46,195 nucleotides of DNA from Pseudofulvimonas gallinarii (lineage in GTDB: Bacteria > Pseudomonadota > Gammaproteobacteria > Xanthomonadales > UBA2363). The first letter of the stretch is position 1. Every line of letters begins with the position of its first letter. The translations under genes were made by a program, and so were the position numbers. Positions 34,245 to 42,922 of the stretch are shown one piece after another. The stretch lies in contig NZ_SMAF01000025.1 of the NCBI RefSeq assembly GCF_004343305.1, positions 1 to 46,195 of the forward strand, in the 5' to 3' direction. The notes beneath the pieces were generated by a model that was not told the DNA's origin, made no database searches, and saw only the letters and a list, made by a program, of their open reading frames with translations.

Positions 34245-35464
34245 GCCGCCCGGAAACCGCCGCCCGCGCCGCTGGAGCCGGGCACGACGATTGGGATGTC
34301 ATCGTCATCGGTGCCGGCGCCGCCGGCCTGATGTGTGCGATCACCGCCGGCGCGCGCGGCCGCCGTGCGCTGGTGATCGACCACGCCAACAAGGTCGGCA
34401 AGAAGATCCTGATGTCCGGTGGTGGGCGCTGCAATTTCACCAACACCGGCACCACGCCGGCGCAGTACCTGTCCGCCAATCCGCACTTCTGCAAGTCGGC
34501 GCTGGCCCGCTACACGCCGGCGGATTTCATCGCGCTGGTTGACAGCCACGGCATCGCCTGGCACGAAAAGGAGCTGGGCCAGTTGTTCTGCGACGGTTCC
34601 TCGAAGCAGATCGTGCGCATGCTGCTGGACGAGGCGGAGGCGGTAGAGGTCCAGGTGCGCACGCACTGCAGCGTCGGCGACATCCGGCGACTTGAACAGG
34701 GCGGATTCGTGCTGGCGACGACATCCGGACGGCTGGCCTGCGAATCGCTGGTGATTGCCACCGGTGGCCTGTCCATCCCGAGCATGGGCGCCAGCGGCTT
34801 CGGCTATGAGCTGGCGCGCCGCTTCGGCCACGAGGTGCTGCCCACGCGCGCCGGACTGGTGCCGCTGACGCTGTCCGGCAAGCACCTGGAGCGCATCAAC
34901 GACCTGTCCGGGGTGGCGCTGGACATCTCGGCGCACTGCAAGGGCGTGGCCTTCCGCAACCGCATGCTGATCACCCACCGCGGCCTCAGCGGGCCGGCGA
35001 TCCTGCAGATCTCGTCCTACTGGCGGCCCGGCGACGAGCTGCGGCTGGACCTGCTGCCCGGCGAGGATGCGCTGGCCTGGCTGCAGCGCCAGCAGCACGA
35101 GCGCGGGGCCGCCGAGCTGAAGACGGTGCTGTCCGAACACCTGCCCCGACGCCTGGCGCAACGCCTGTGCGAGGTGTGGCTGGAGAGCCGGCCGATGCGC
35201 CAGTACACGCCGGCGCAGCTGCATGACATCGCGACGGTACTGTCGGCGTGGCCGGTGGTCGCCAGCGGCACCGAGGGCTGGCGCACAGCGGAAGTCACGC
35301 TGGGCGGCGTCGATACGCGCGGCATCTCCTCGAAAACCATGATGTCGAACACCGTGCCCGGCCTGTTCTTCATCGGCGAAGTCGTGGATGTGACCGGTTG
35401 GCTCGGCGGTTACAACTTCCAGTGGGCCTGGGCATCGGGACACGCCGCCGGCTCGGTCGCCTGA
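34241..35464 (+). CDS. BaiN/HI0933-like NAD(P)/FAD-dependent oxidoreductase
   Basis: This 407-residue flavoprotein starts with a dinucleotide fold VIVIGAGAAGLMCAITAGARG and carries the family signature KILMSGGGRCNFTNTG near residue 50. Later motifs are LVIATGGLSIPSMGASGFGYELARRFGH and GLFFIGEVVDVTGWLGGYNFQWAWASGHAAG. Members of the HI0933 family are widespread and mostly of unknown substrate. Some, such as BaiN, act on bile acids in gut bacteria, which is not implied here. It is coupled to the panE-like gene by a 4-base overlap. Confidence 0.92.
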   Translation: MSRPETAARAAGAGHDDWDVIVIGAGAAGLMCAITAGARGRRALVIDHANKVGKKILMSGGGRCNFTNTGTTPAQYLSANPHFCKSALARYTPADFIALVDSHGIAWHEKELGQLFCDGSSKQIVRMLLDEAEAVEVQVRTHCSVGDIRRLEQGGFVLATTSGRLACESLVIATGGLSIPSMGASGFGYELARRFGHEVLPTRAGLVPLTLSGKHLERINDLSGVALDISAHCKGVAFRNRMLITHRGLSGPAILQISSYWRPGDELRLDLLPGEDALAWLQRQQHERGAAELKTVLSEHLPRRLAQRLCEVWLESRPMRQYTPAQLHDIATVLSAWPVVASGTEGWRTAEVTLGGVDTRGISSKTMMSNTVPGLFFIGEVVDVTGWLGGYNFQWAWASGHAAGSVA

Positions 35465-35843
35465 GCGACATCACGCTGTCGGATGACTGCGGGGCGACAT
35501 GCCCGCCCAGCCCCGGAAGACGCGTGCGCAGCGGAGAGCCCGGCGCGATCCGCGACGAAGGGTGCGCCGGCCCGCCGCACAGCGCGGGCGCACAGCGTCC
35601 AACATGGACGGACTGCCCGCACACCCCGCCGATCCGTGACCGCCATCACGCTTGATGGGTTGACCTGGCGCGCTCGGAAGCCTGTCAGAACACGATTGTC
35701 ATCGCTGTCATCAGTTTGTCATCACCTCGACACCGGACAGGAATGACCGCCCGGGCCGGGCGATTCCAACGTCGGTGGCGTCGGCCCTACCCGCACCTGC
35801 GGCGGGCACGACGTGTTCACTACGCCAACGAGAGGGGAATGCA
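35465..35843. other. Intergenic region with candidate Pho box and promoter
   Basis: These 379 bases lie between the flavoprotein and the secreted murein peptidase-like gene. The left 200 bases show nothing I recognise. The right half contains the direct repeats at 35682-35722, described separately. Confidence 0.55.
35682..35744 (+). promoter_or_regulatory. Pho-box-like direct repeats and promoter
   Basis: Copies of (C/T)TGTCA(T/G) occur at 35682, 35696, 35705 and 35716. The last two are CTGTCAT and TTGTCAT with start-to-start spacing of 11 bases, as in PhoB sites (7-bp repeat plus 4-bp spacer). TTGTCA at 35716-35721 also serves as a -35 box, 17 bases before AGGAAT at 35739-35744, a weak -10. 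That would start transcription about 95 bases upstream of the gene at 35844. The arrangement suggests control by a PhoB-type response regulator. Confidence 0.5.
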
Positions 35844-37034
35844 ATGATGAAGCTTCGAACATTGGCCGTTACGGTCGCGCTGACGATGTCCGTATCGCTG
35901 TATGCCTGCGAGAACCATGCGGACGCATCGCATGGCCATTGGGACGGCAGCGACCCGTCCGCGCAGGCATTCGATCCGTCAGTGGACGCCAGCCACGACT
36001 GGCTCGCCGCGGCTGCCGCAGGCCCGTCGACGGCCGATCTGGTCGCGGCACGGGAGGCGCTGGCAGCCCGTCTGACTGCCGACGAGGACGTCATCGAGAT
36101 CGGGTACGACGCCGACGAGACGCCGTGGGCGCTGGTGCTGGGCGGCTATTGCGAAGCCGACGACAACTGCGTGCAGTACACCCGGCGGCTCAGCCTCGCT
36201 CAGCCCGTGGAAGGCAGCGACGAGGCCGGACCCGGCGAGGATCTGGCCAAACAGCGCCAGGTCACCCAGGACGATGGCCTGTCGATCTATCCGAAGGCGC
36301 TGCCCAACCTGCACATGGCCTATGTGGTGATCCAGGCCCAGGTCGAGCCGTTCCGCGGCAACCAGCCGGGCCTCAACGGCGACCCGTCCGTCAAGCTGGT
36401 GCAGCAGGCACTGAACGCCAAGAACATCAGCACCACGGTCGATGGCTGGTACGGCAACGGCACCACGGCGGCCTATGCGACCTGGCAGCGCCGACTCGGC
36501 TTCACCGGTCTGGATGCCACCGGCATTCCCGGCCCGACCTCGCTGACCTCGCTGGGCCAGAACCGGTTCGTCGTCACCAACCGGATCACGGTGGGTTCGC
36601 GCACGACGTTCTCCGGCAAGGCCGTCAACCAGCGCACGCGTTCGATGCTGCTGGAGGCGCAGCGCCTGTTCGGCAGGAGCATCACGGTGACCCAGGGCTC
36701 CTACAACGCCGGCGGCGTCTCGGCATCGGCCGGCACGCATGGCGGCGGCGGCGTCGTCGACATCAGTGTATCGGGCCTGTCCGAGACGCAGCGCTGGCAG
36801 CTGGTCCGCTCCCTGCGCCGTGTCGGCTTCGCCGCCTGGTACCGCACGCCCTCGCAGGGGCCGTGGAATGCGCACATCCACGCCGTTGCGATTGGCGATA
36901 CCGACATGTCGCTGTCGGCACGCAACCAGGTCGCGGACTACTACGTCGGCAAGAACGGCCTGGCCAACCATGCCGCCGACAACACACCTTCCGCCTACCG
37001 CGTCGCCTTCACCTGGTGGGAGAAGTACAACTGA
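35844..37034 (+). CDS. Secreted peptidoglycan-binding protein with M15-like peptidase domain
   Basis: This 396-residue protein has a signal peptide (about residues 1-21, cut near YAC). Its first 140 residues are acidic and unfamiliar. A peptidoglycan-binding domain (about residues 175-235, DPSVKLVQQALNAKNIS...DGWYGNGTTAAYATWQRRLG) is followed by an M15-like domain with GTHGGGGVVDI and PWNAHIHAVAIG, which supply the zinc ligands His, Asp and His. It probably cleaves or binds murein outside the inner membrane. The ATG at 35844 is preceded by GAGAGGGGA. The Cys after YA could be a lipid anchor site, but the lipobox is poor. Confidence 0.75.
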   Translation: MMKLRTLAVTVALTMSVSLYACENHADASHGHWDGSDPSAQAFDPSVDASHDWLAAAAAGPSTADLVAAREALAARLTADEDVIEIGYDADETPWALVLGGYCEADDNCVQYTRRLSLAQPVEGSDEAGPGEDLAKQRQVTQDDGLSIYPKALPNLHMAYVVIQAQVEPFRGNQPGLNGDPSVKLVQQALNAKNISTTVDGWYGNGTTAAYATWQRRLGFTGLDATGIPGPTSLTSLGQNRFVVTNRITVGSRTTFSGKAVNQRTRSMLLEAQRLFGRSITVTQGSYNAGGVSASAGTHGGGGVVDISVSGLSETQRWQLVRSLRRVGFAAWYRTPSQGPWNAHIHAVAIGDTDMSLSARNQVADYYVGKNGLANHAADNTPSAYRVAFTWWEKYN

Positions 37035-37401
37035 CCTGGCCGGTCGTTCGATCCGGATCCGACGCGACATGCGGTCGTCGGTCCGGATCGTCCGATAGCG
37101 TTGGCCGATCAACGCCGGGAGGCCGCGGTGCCCTTCCGGCGTTCTCCGTCCGCCTTTCCTTTTCCGTTCCCGCTTCGACAAACGCCGCCGGTCCGATGCA
37201 CGGAGAGGTCGTCAGTCGGGCGCTCCAAAAAACTGTGGGCCGGTGGCGCATGCCGGCATCGCATCCAGCAGGTCAGCGTCCGTGCCGCAGTATCCGGGCG
37301 AACCGGCGCCAACCCGGTGAAGCCGCATTCAGGCCCCGCCGTTCCCTCCCGATATCATGGCCGGCGCCGTGGACTTTCCCTGCGGCAGCGCGAAGGTAGA
37401 C
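37035..37401. other. Intergenic region upstream of the BolA gene
   Basis: No gene is seen in these 367 bases. TATCAT at 37352-37357 is a good -10 box 45 bases before the BolA start; the -35 box is weak. The left half contains short GC-rich inverted repeats without a T run. Confidence 0.4.
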
Positions 37402-37722
37402 ATGGACCGCATTGACCAACAGATCCAGCAGGCGTTGGCGGCGCTGACGCCGACGCACCTGGAAATCACCGACGAGAGCCACCTGCACAGCCGTGGCCTG
37501 CAGACCCATTACAAGGCGGTCGTCGTCAGCGACGCGTTTGCCGGTCTGCGGCCGGTTCAGCGCCACCAGCGCGTTTACGCCGCCCTGGGCGAACTGATGC
37601 CGCGCTTCCATGCCATGGCCCTGCACACCTACACGCCCCAGGAGTGGAGCGAACAGGCCGCCGCGCCGGATTCGCCGCGCTGCCTGGGCGGCAGCCGCTT
37701 CGACAAGGCCGCTCCGGGCTGA
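37402..37722 (+). CDS. BolA family protein
   Basis: This 106-residue protein has the BolA core: IQQALAALTPTHLEITDESHLH, HYKAVVVSDAFAGLRPVQRHQRVYAALGELM and FHAMALHTYTPQEW. The conserved His (in SHLHS and ALHTYTP) can bind an Fe-S cluster together with monothiol glutaredoxin. BolA proteins affect cell shape, stress response and Fe-S traffic. ATG 37402 is chosen because the conserved domain starts there. No glutaredoxin gene is next to it. Confidence 0.9.
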   Translation: MDRIDQQIQQALAALTPTHLEITDESHLHSRGLQTHYKAVVVSDAFAGLRPVQRHQRVYAALGELMPRFHAMALHTYTPQEWSEQAAAPDSPRCLGGSRFDKAAPG

Positions 37723-37772
37723 CGACCCGCGAGCGGACGCGCATACTTCGACCTCCCATCACCGGAGGTCCC

Positions 37773-38051
37773 ATGATCCTGAAGAACCTGCGTCGCGCCG
37801 GCCTGCTCGCCATTGCCGCCCTCGCGCTCTCCGCCTGCGGCAGCGAAGCCGACCGCGCCTATTCCGCCTGCATGGACCAGGTCGAAAAGGGCGTGGCCGA
37901 ACTCACCCGCGACGGCGGTACCGCGGCCGCGGCGATGGTGGACATGACCCGGAACATGGGCAAGGCCGCCTGCGAAGGCCTGCGCGAAGCCTGCCGGAAT
38001 GATCCCAACGGCGGCCTGTGCCAGGGCGCCATCGCCGAGATGAGCAAGTAA
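37773..38051 (+). CDS. Small lipoprotein, unknown function
   Basis: This 92-residue protein has a lipoprotein signal peptide with lipobox ALSAC at residues 18-22. The mature part is helical, with four cysteines (AYSACMDQV, KAACEGLREACRND, GLCQGA) that may form two disulfides. GGAGG lies 5 bases upstream of ATG 37773. I do not recognise a family. It follows the BolA gene by 50 bases. Confidence 0.7.
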   Translation: MILKNLRRAGLLAIAALALSACGSEADRAYSACMDQVEKGVAELTRDGGTAAAAMVDMTRNMGKAACEGLREACRNDPNGGLCQGAIAEMSK

Positions 38052-38382
38052 CCGCTGTTTGCCGCGGCGCCGCTGCGGGCGCCCGCCCGGCAGTTGCGCC
38101 GTGCCGGAATCCGGCGTCCGGGACCGTGAAGTGCCGGACAGCCGGCCCGCGGTGTCGGCGGGTACGGACGAATGCGACATGGGCAGTCCGTCGGCACGCC
38201 CGGGGGCACGGTCCCCGCGCGCCGGGCGACCGCGGCTTCGCGGCTGTCCGGATGAGTTCCGCCCGATCGCAGGCCTTGTCGGCCGGCGCGACGGCGTCCC
38301 GGGGGCGCCCGGACGGCGCCTGCGACTTCACCGCGGCAACTGGACGTTCCGGCCCATCGGGCGGCTGAACGCGCCGCGCGGT

Positions 38383-38411
38383 TTGCTACCTGCAGGGCTA
38401 AAGCCTAGAAT
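38383..38411 (+). promoter_or_regulatory. Sigma-70-like promoter of cox operon
   Basis: TTGCTA (38383-38388) and TAGAAT (38406-38411) are separated by 17 bases, the optimal spacing. They are four and five matches of six to consensus. Transcription would start near 38418 and leave a leader of about 265 bases before coxB. No better pair was seen closer to the gene. Confidence 0.55.
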
Positions 38412-38684
38412 TGCGCCGTTTAAGGCGGAGCGAGGCCTTTGGGCGTGAGGACGGAAGCGGCCTGCACGAGCCCAAGGTCCGTTTTACCTTGAATCAGAAG
38501 GACTTGCGGGTGCGGGAGCGTCCGCGGCGATAGTCAAGGCAGGGACGGGTCAGGAGCATGCTCCTTTCACGCCAGGCCGGCGTCGCTGCAACGTACGGCC
38601 AGGATCGACGCGTTAGCGCGACGGAACACCGGACCGGGCGGCCGCCGGACCAATGCGGACATGATGCGAATCTAAGGTGAAGCG
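38412..38684 (+). ncRNA. Long leader of cox operon, possible structured RNA
   Basis: CCTTTGGGC (about 38436-38444) can pair with GCCCAAGG (about 38470-38477) with one bulged base, and other short GC stems exist. The stretch is less GC-rich than flanking DNA and contains no frame of note. It may be an ordinary leader. A regulatory RNA function is speculative and no known riboswitch was recognised. Confidence 0.25.
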
Positions 38685-39560
38685 ATGACCCCACGACGCG
38701 TGCTGGCAGCCCTGGCCATTCTGGCCTTGACGGCGGTGCAGGCCCAGGCCAATCCCGAGCCCTGGCAGCTCAACATGAGCCCGGGTGTCACCGAGACCAG
38801 TCGCATGGTCTATGACATCCACATGCTGATCCTCTGGATCTGCGTGGTCATCGGCGTGCTCGTTTTCGGCGCCATGGGCTATGCGATCCTCAAGTTCCGC
38901 AAGTCCAAGGGTGCGGTGCCGGCGAAGTGGAGCCACAACACCACGGCTGAAATCATCTGGACCGTGATCCCGGTGCTGATCCTGGTCGGCATGGCCTGGC
39001 CGGCGACCAACACGCTGATCCACATGGCCGACACCGACGACGCCGAGCTGACCGTCAAGATCACCGGCTACCAGTGGCTGTGGCGGTACGAGTACGTCGG
39101 CACCGACGTCAACTTCGTCTCCAAGCTGGACCGCGATTCCGACCGCACGCGCATGCTCGGGTCCGGCCTGAACCCGGCCGACGTCCGCACCGGCGACCAG
39201 AACACCTACCTGCTCAATGTCGACAACCCGCTGGTACTGCCGACCGGCACCAAGGTGCGCTTCGTGATCACCGCCAACGACGTCATCCACGCCTGGTGGG
39301 TGCCGGTGCTGGGCTGGAAGCAGGACGCCATCCCGGGCTTCATCAACGAGGCCTGGACGCGCATCGACACGCCCGGCACCTACCGCGGCCAGTGCGCGGA
39401 GCTGTGCGGCAAGGACCACGGCTTCATGCCGATCGTCGTCGAAGCCGTCCCGCGCGAGCAGTTCGACGCCTGGCTGGCGCAGAAGGATGCCGAGGCGAAG
39501 GCCGCGGCCACCGCCGCCAACGTTCCGGCCACCGGCGACGCGCTCGCCGTGGTGCAGTAA
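38685..39560 (+). CDS. coxB: Cytochrome c oxidase subunit II
   Basis: This 291-residue subunit has a signal peptide (ending AQA, near residue 22), two membrane helices (about 45-70 and 92-112) and a periplasmic cupredoxin domain. The binuclear CuA ligands are visible as NDVIHAWWVP and RGQCAELCGKDHGFMPIVV, with GYQWLWRYEY as the electron-entry Trp region. No C-terminal cytochrome c domain is fused. It receives electrons from cytochrome c, possibly from a carrier such as the one at 17459. It is the first gene of the cox operon, 23 bases before coxA. Confidence 0.96.
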   Translation: MTPRRVLAALAILALTAVQAQANPEPWQLNMSPGVTETSRMVYDIHMLILWICVVIGVLVFGAMGYAILKFRKSKGAVPAKWSHNTTAEIIWTVIPVLILVGMAWPATNTLIHMADTDDAELTVKITGYQWLWRYEYVGTDVNFVSKLDRDSDRTRMLGSGLNPADVRTGDQNTYLLNVDNPLVLPTGTKVRFVITANDVIHAWWVPVLGWKQDAIPGFINEAWTRIDTPGTYRGQCAELCGKDHGFMPIVVEAVPREQFDAWLAQKDAEAKAAATAANVPATGDALAVVQ

Positions 39561-39583
39561 CCCATACGAATCGAAGGTAAGCC

Positions 39584-41194
39584 ATGGCCACGCACGCCGC
39601 CCACCACGACGATCACGACCACAAGCCCGGCTTTGTCGATCGCTGGTTCTTCGGAACCAACCACAAGGACATCGGCACGCTGTACCTGCTGTTCTCGCTG
39701 CTGATGTTCTTCATCGGCGGCTCGATGGCGCTGATCATCCGTGCCGAGCTGTTCATTCCCGGCATGCAGATCGTCAATCCGGAATTCTTCAACCAGATGA
39801 CCACGGTGCATGCCCTGGTCATGATCTTCGGCGCCGTCATGCCGGCCTTCGTCGGCCTCGGCAACTGGATGATCCCGCTGATGATCGGCGCGCCGGACAT
39901 GGCGCTGCCGCGCATGAACAACTGGTCGTTCTGGATCCTGCCGTTCGCCTTCCTGATGCTGCTGTCGACCCTGTTCATGGACGGTGGTGGCCCGGCCGGT
40001 GGCTGGACGCTGTATCCCCCGCTGAGCCTGCAGGGCGGCAACAGCATGCCGTTCGTGATCTTCGCCATCCACATGATGGGCATCAGCTCGATCATGGGCG
40101 CGATCAACATCATCGCGACGATCCTCAACCTGCGCGCGCCGGGCATGGACCTGCTGAAGATGCCGGTGTTCGTGTGGACCTGGCTGATCACGGCGTTCCT
40201 GCTGATCGCGGTGATGCCGGTGCTGGCCGGTGCCGTCACTATGCTGCTGACGGACAAGTTCTTCCTGACCAGCTTCTTCAACGCCGCCGGCGGTGGCGAC
40301 CCGGTGATGTACCAGCACATCTTCTGGTTCTTCGGTCACCCCGAGGTCTACATCATGATCCTGCCGGCGTTCGGCGTGGTCTCCGAGATCATCCCGACCT
40401 TCGCCCGCAAGCCGCTGTTCGGCTACCAGGCCATGGTGTACGCAACCGCCTCGATCGCCTTCCTGTCGTTCATCGTCTGGGCGCACCACATGTTCACCGT
40501 CGGCATGCCGCTGGGTGGTGAGCTGTTCTTCATGTACGCCACGATGCTGATCGCCATTCCGACCGGCGTGAAGGTATTCAACTGGGTGTCGACGATGTGG
40601 AAGGGCTCGATGACCTTCGAGACCCCGATGCTGTTCGCGCTCGGCTTCGTCGTCATGTTCACCATCGGCGGCTTCTCGGGCCTGATGCTGGCCATCGTCC
40701 CGGCCGACTTCCAGTACCACGACACCTACTTTGTCGTCGCCCACTTCCACTACGTGCTGGTGACCGGCGCCGTGTTCTCGATCATGGCGGCCGCCTACTA
40801 CTGGCTGCCGAAGTGGACCGGCGTCATGTACAGCGAGACGCTCGGCAAGTGGCATTTCTGGCTCAGCACGTTCTTCGTGAACCTGCTGTTCTTCCCGCAG
40901 CACTTCCTGGGCCTGGCCGGCATGCCGCGCCGTATTCCGGACTACAACATCGCCTTCTCCGACTTCAACATGTGGTCGTCGATCGGCGGTTTCGGTTTCG
41001 GCCTGAGCCAGCTGCTGTTCGCGTGGATCGTCATCAAGTCCGCCCGCGGCCATGGTCCGCGCGCCACCGCCCAGGTCTGGGAAGGCGCCAAGGGCCTGGA
41101 GTGGACGGTGCCGTCGCCGGCCCCGCACCACACCTTCACCACGCCGCCGGTGATCGACGACCGCGTGCTCGCGCACGGCGACGTCACGCACTGA
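39584..41194 (+). CDS. coxA: Cytochrome c oxidase subunit I
   Basis: This 536-residue catalytic subunit has 12 membrane helices. Heme ligands lie in [15 protein letters not shown] (heme a) and [14 protein letters not shown] (hemes a and a3). The CuB site is [20 protein letters not shown], where the cross-linked His-Tyr pair sits, and [14 protein letters not shown]. It reduces O2 to water and pumps protons. The motifs are those of A-type heme-copper oxidases. A long antisense open frame across it is a shadow. Confidence 0.97.
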   Translation: MATHAAHHDDHDHKPGFVDRWFFGTNHKDIGTLYLLFSLLMFFIGGSMALIIRAELFIPGMQIVNPEFFNQMTTVHALVMIFGAVMPAFVGLGNWMIPLMIGAPDMALPRMNNWSFWILPFAFLMLLSTLFMDGGGPAGGWTLYPPLSLQGGNSMPFVIFAIHMMGISSIMGAINIIATILNLRAPGMDLLKMPVFVWTWLITAFLLIAVMPVLAGAVTMLLTDKFFLTSFFNAAGGGDPVMYQHIFWFFGHPEVYIMILPAFGVVSEIIPTFARKPLFGYQAMVYATASIAFLSFIVWAHHMFTVGMPLGGELFFMYATMLIAIPTGVKVFNWVSTMWKGSMTFETPMLFALGFVVMFTIGGFSGLMLAIVPADFQYHDTYFVVAHFHYVLVTGAVFSIMAAAYYWLPKWTGVMYSETLGKWHFWLSTFFVNLLFFPQHFLGLAGMPRRIPDYNIAFSDFNMWSSIGGFGFGLSQLLFAWIVIKSARGHGPRATAQVWEGAKGLEWTVPSPAPHHTFTTPPVIDDRVLAHGDVTH

Positions 41195-41199
41195 AGGAC

Positions 41200-41325
41200 A
41201 TGAGCAGCAGGACGATGACCGGCAAGGACTCCCGCCGCGGCGTGCGCATCACCGTCACGGTGCTGGTGCTGATCGCCCTGGCCGTCTATGCCGGCTTCAT
41301 CCTGCGCGGGGTGCTCAACGCATGA
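41200..41325 (+). CDS. Small membrane protein in cox operon
   Basis: This 41-residue protein has one membrane helix (ITVTVLVLIALAVYAGFIL, about residues 17-35) after a basic N-terminus. It sits between coxA and ctaG with AAGGA before ATG 41200 and ATGA overlap to ctaG (41322-41325). Small single-span proteins occupy this place in other Lysobacterales cox operons and are sometimes named cytochrome oxidase small assembly proteins. The role is inferred only from position. Confidence 0.72.
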   Translation: MSSRTMTGKDSRRGVRITVTVLVLIALAVYAGFILRGVLNA

Positions 41326-41936
41326 GCACCCCGCAGTCCAGCAACAGCGGACACGAAAACCGCCGGCTGCTCGGCAAGGTGGCGCTGGTCACCGCCGGCG
41401 CTTTTGCGTTCTGTTTCACGCTGGTGCCGCTGTACCGGATCGCCTGCGAGCAGGTCTTCGGCATCCGCATGAACGACAACGGCGCCGTCGGCGTCGAGGG
41501 CATCGGCGCGCTCGAGGTGGACCTGTCGCGCACCGTGAAGGTGCAGTTCGATGCCAGCATCCACAACGAGAGGGAATGGCGTTTCGTTCCCGACCAGGTC
41601 GAGATGGACGTCCATCCGGGCCAGGTGCTGGAGGCGTGGTACACCGCCACCAACCTGACCGGCGACACCCTGGTCGCGCAGGCGGTGCCGGACGTGGCGC
41701 CCAAGCGCGGCCTGCCGTACTTCAACAAGACCGAATGCTTCTGCTTCACCGAGCAGCTGTTCGAACCCGGCGAAATCCGGCGCATGCCGGTGCGTTTCTT
41801 CATTTCGCCGGATCTTCCGGACGAGGTCAGGACACTGACCCTGTCCTACGCTTTCTACAACAATGAGCACGCCACCCGTCGCGAGCAGGCCCGCATGGCC
41901 GACGCGACCGGGTCCATCGACGCAACCCGAGGTTGA
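41322..41936 (+). CDS. ctaG: Cytochrome c oxidase assembly protein CtaG/Cox11
   Basis: This 204-residue copper chaperone delivers copper to the CuB site of subunit I. It has one N-terminal membrane helix (about residues 17-36, with FTLVPLYRIACEQVFG) and a periplasmic Ig-like domain. The copper-binding motif is NKTECFCFTEQ near residue 137, the classic CFCF. EPGEIRRMPVRFFI and TLSYAFYNN follow. The start overlaps the small gene's stop. Confidence 0.95.
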   Translation: MSTPQSSNSGHENRRLLGKVALVTAGAFAFCFTLVPLYRIACEQVFGIRMNDNGAVGVEGIGALEVDLSRTVKVQFDASIHNEREWRFVPDQVEMDVHPGQVLEAWYTATNLTGDTLVAQAVPDVAPKRGLPYFNKTECFCFTEQLFEPGEIRRMPVRFFISPDLPDEVRTLTLSYAFYNNEHATRREQARMADATGSIDATRG

Positions 41937-41940
41937 TCCC

Positions 41941-42819
41941 ATGGCGAACCACGCGCCCGATCAGAACATCTACTACGTCCCGCACGGCAGCAAGTGGCCG
42001 CTGGTCGGCTCGATCGGCCTGTTCCTGCTGGTCGGCGGATTCGCCAACCTGATGAACGGCAATCGCACGCTGGGCCTGCCGATGACCCTGGCCGGCGTCG
42101 CGATCATGCTGGTCATGCTGTACGGCTGGTTCGGCAACGTGATCACCGAGAGCGTGCGCGGCTTCTACAACCGTCAGGTCGGCACCTCGTTCCGCATGGG
42201 CATGATCTGGTTCATCTTCTCCGAGGTCATGTTCTTCGCTGCCTTCTTCGGCGCGCTGTTCTATGCCCGCATGCTGTCGGTGCCCTGGCTGGGTGGCGAA
42301 GGCGACGGCGTGGCGACGAATGCATTCCTGTGGCAGGGTTTCGAGCCGGCCTGGCCGAGCAACGGCCCGCAGTCCATCGGCGGCGAGTTCGGCCTGATCC
42401 CGGCCTGGAGCGTGCCGCTGCTGAACACGCTGATCCTGCTGACCTCCGGCGTCACGCTGACCATCGCGCACCACGCGCTGAAGGCCGGCAACCGTGCCCA
42501 GCTGCTGATATGGCTGGGCGTCACCGTCCTGCTCGGTTGCGTGTTCCTGTTCTACCAGGCCGAGGAGTACATCCACGCCTACCGCGACCTGAACCTGACC
42601 CTGGGCTCAGGCGTCTACGGCTCGACGTTCTTCATGCTGACCGGCTTCCACGGACTGCACGTCACGCTCGGCACGATCATGCTGGCGGTGATCTGGTTCC
42701 GCTGCCTGAAGGGCCATTTCACCAAGGACGACCACTTCGGTTTCGAAGCGGTGGCCTGGTACTGGCACTTCGTCGACGTCGTCTGGCTGGCGCTGTTCCT
42801 GTTCGTCTACGTGCTCTGA
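41941..42819 (+). CDS. coxC: Cytochrome c oxidase subunit III
   Basis: This 292-residue integral membrane subunit has seven helices and stabilises proton uptake in subunit I. Signature parts are FIFSEVMFFAAFFGALFYARM, a loop with LIPAWSVPLLNTLILLTSGVTLTIAHHAL, FYQAEEYIHAYRDLNLTLGSGVYGSTFFMLTGFHGLHVTLG and AVAWYWHFVDVVWLALFLFVYVL. It follows ctaG by 4 bases, completing the core oxidase genes. A group of hairpins follows at 42826-42915. Confidence 0.96.
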   Translation: MANHAPDQNIYYVPHGSKWPLVGSIGLFLLVGGFANLMNGNRTLGLPMTLAGVAIMLVMLYGWFGNVITESVRGFYNRQVGTSFRMGMIWFIFSEVMFFAAFFGALFYARMLSVPWLGGEGDGVATNAFLWQGFEPAWPSNGPQSIGGEFGLIPAWSVPLLNTLILLTSGVTLTIAHHALKAGNRAQLLIWLGVTVLLGCVFLFYQAEEYIHAYRDLNLTLGSGVYGSTFFMLTGFHGLHVTLGTIMLAVIWFRCLKGHFTKDDHFGFEAVAWYWHFVDVVWLALFLFVYVL

Positions 42820-42825
42820 CCGCAC

Positions 42826-42849
42826 GTGCGCGGCGGTGGCGCCGCGCAC
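42826..42849. terminator. Strong hairpin after coxC
   Basis: GTGCGCGGCG-GTGG-CGCCGCGCAC is a perfect 10-bp stem 6 bases past the coxC stop, in the convergent gap before the small gene on the minus strand. There is no T run, so it may act with Rho or simply stabilise the mRNA end. Two more hairpins follow (42860-42884, and a GCCCCGG/CCGGGGT pair near 42886-42912). Confidence 0.55.
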
Positions 42850-42859
42850 AGGATGGAAT

Positions 42860-42884
42860 GGCCGCGGAGACGATGTCCGCGGCC
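42860..42884. terminator. Second hairpin after coxC
   Basis: GGCCGCGGA and TCCGCGGCC pair perfectly (9 bp) around a 7-base loop. It lies between convergent genes, so it could serve either strand. It lacks a T run on both sides. Confidence 0.45.
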
Positions 42885-42922
42885 GGCCCCGGCAGCCTGA
42901 ACGGGCCGGGGTCGTTCCGGGC

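Larger units (their letters stand above)
38052..38684. other. Intergenic and leader region upstream of cox operon
   Basis: The first 330 bases show nothing I recognise; the open frames there are not gene-like. From about 38418 to 38684 lies the untranslated leader of the cox operon, transcribed from the promoter at 38383-38411. Confidence 0.55.

Noticed and set aside
39380-41191. A 603-codon open frame on the minus strand opposite coxA
   Set aside because: It is His/Glu/Asp/Arg-rich shadow composition, typical of antisense to a membrane protein at this GC content. coxA is unmistakable on the plus strand.
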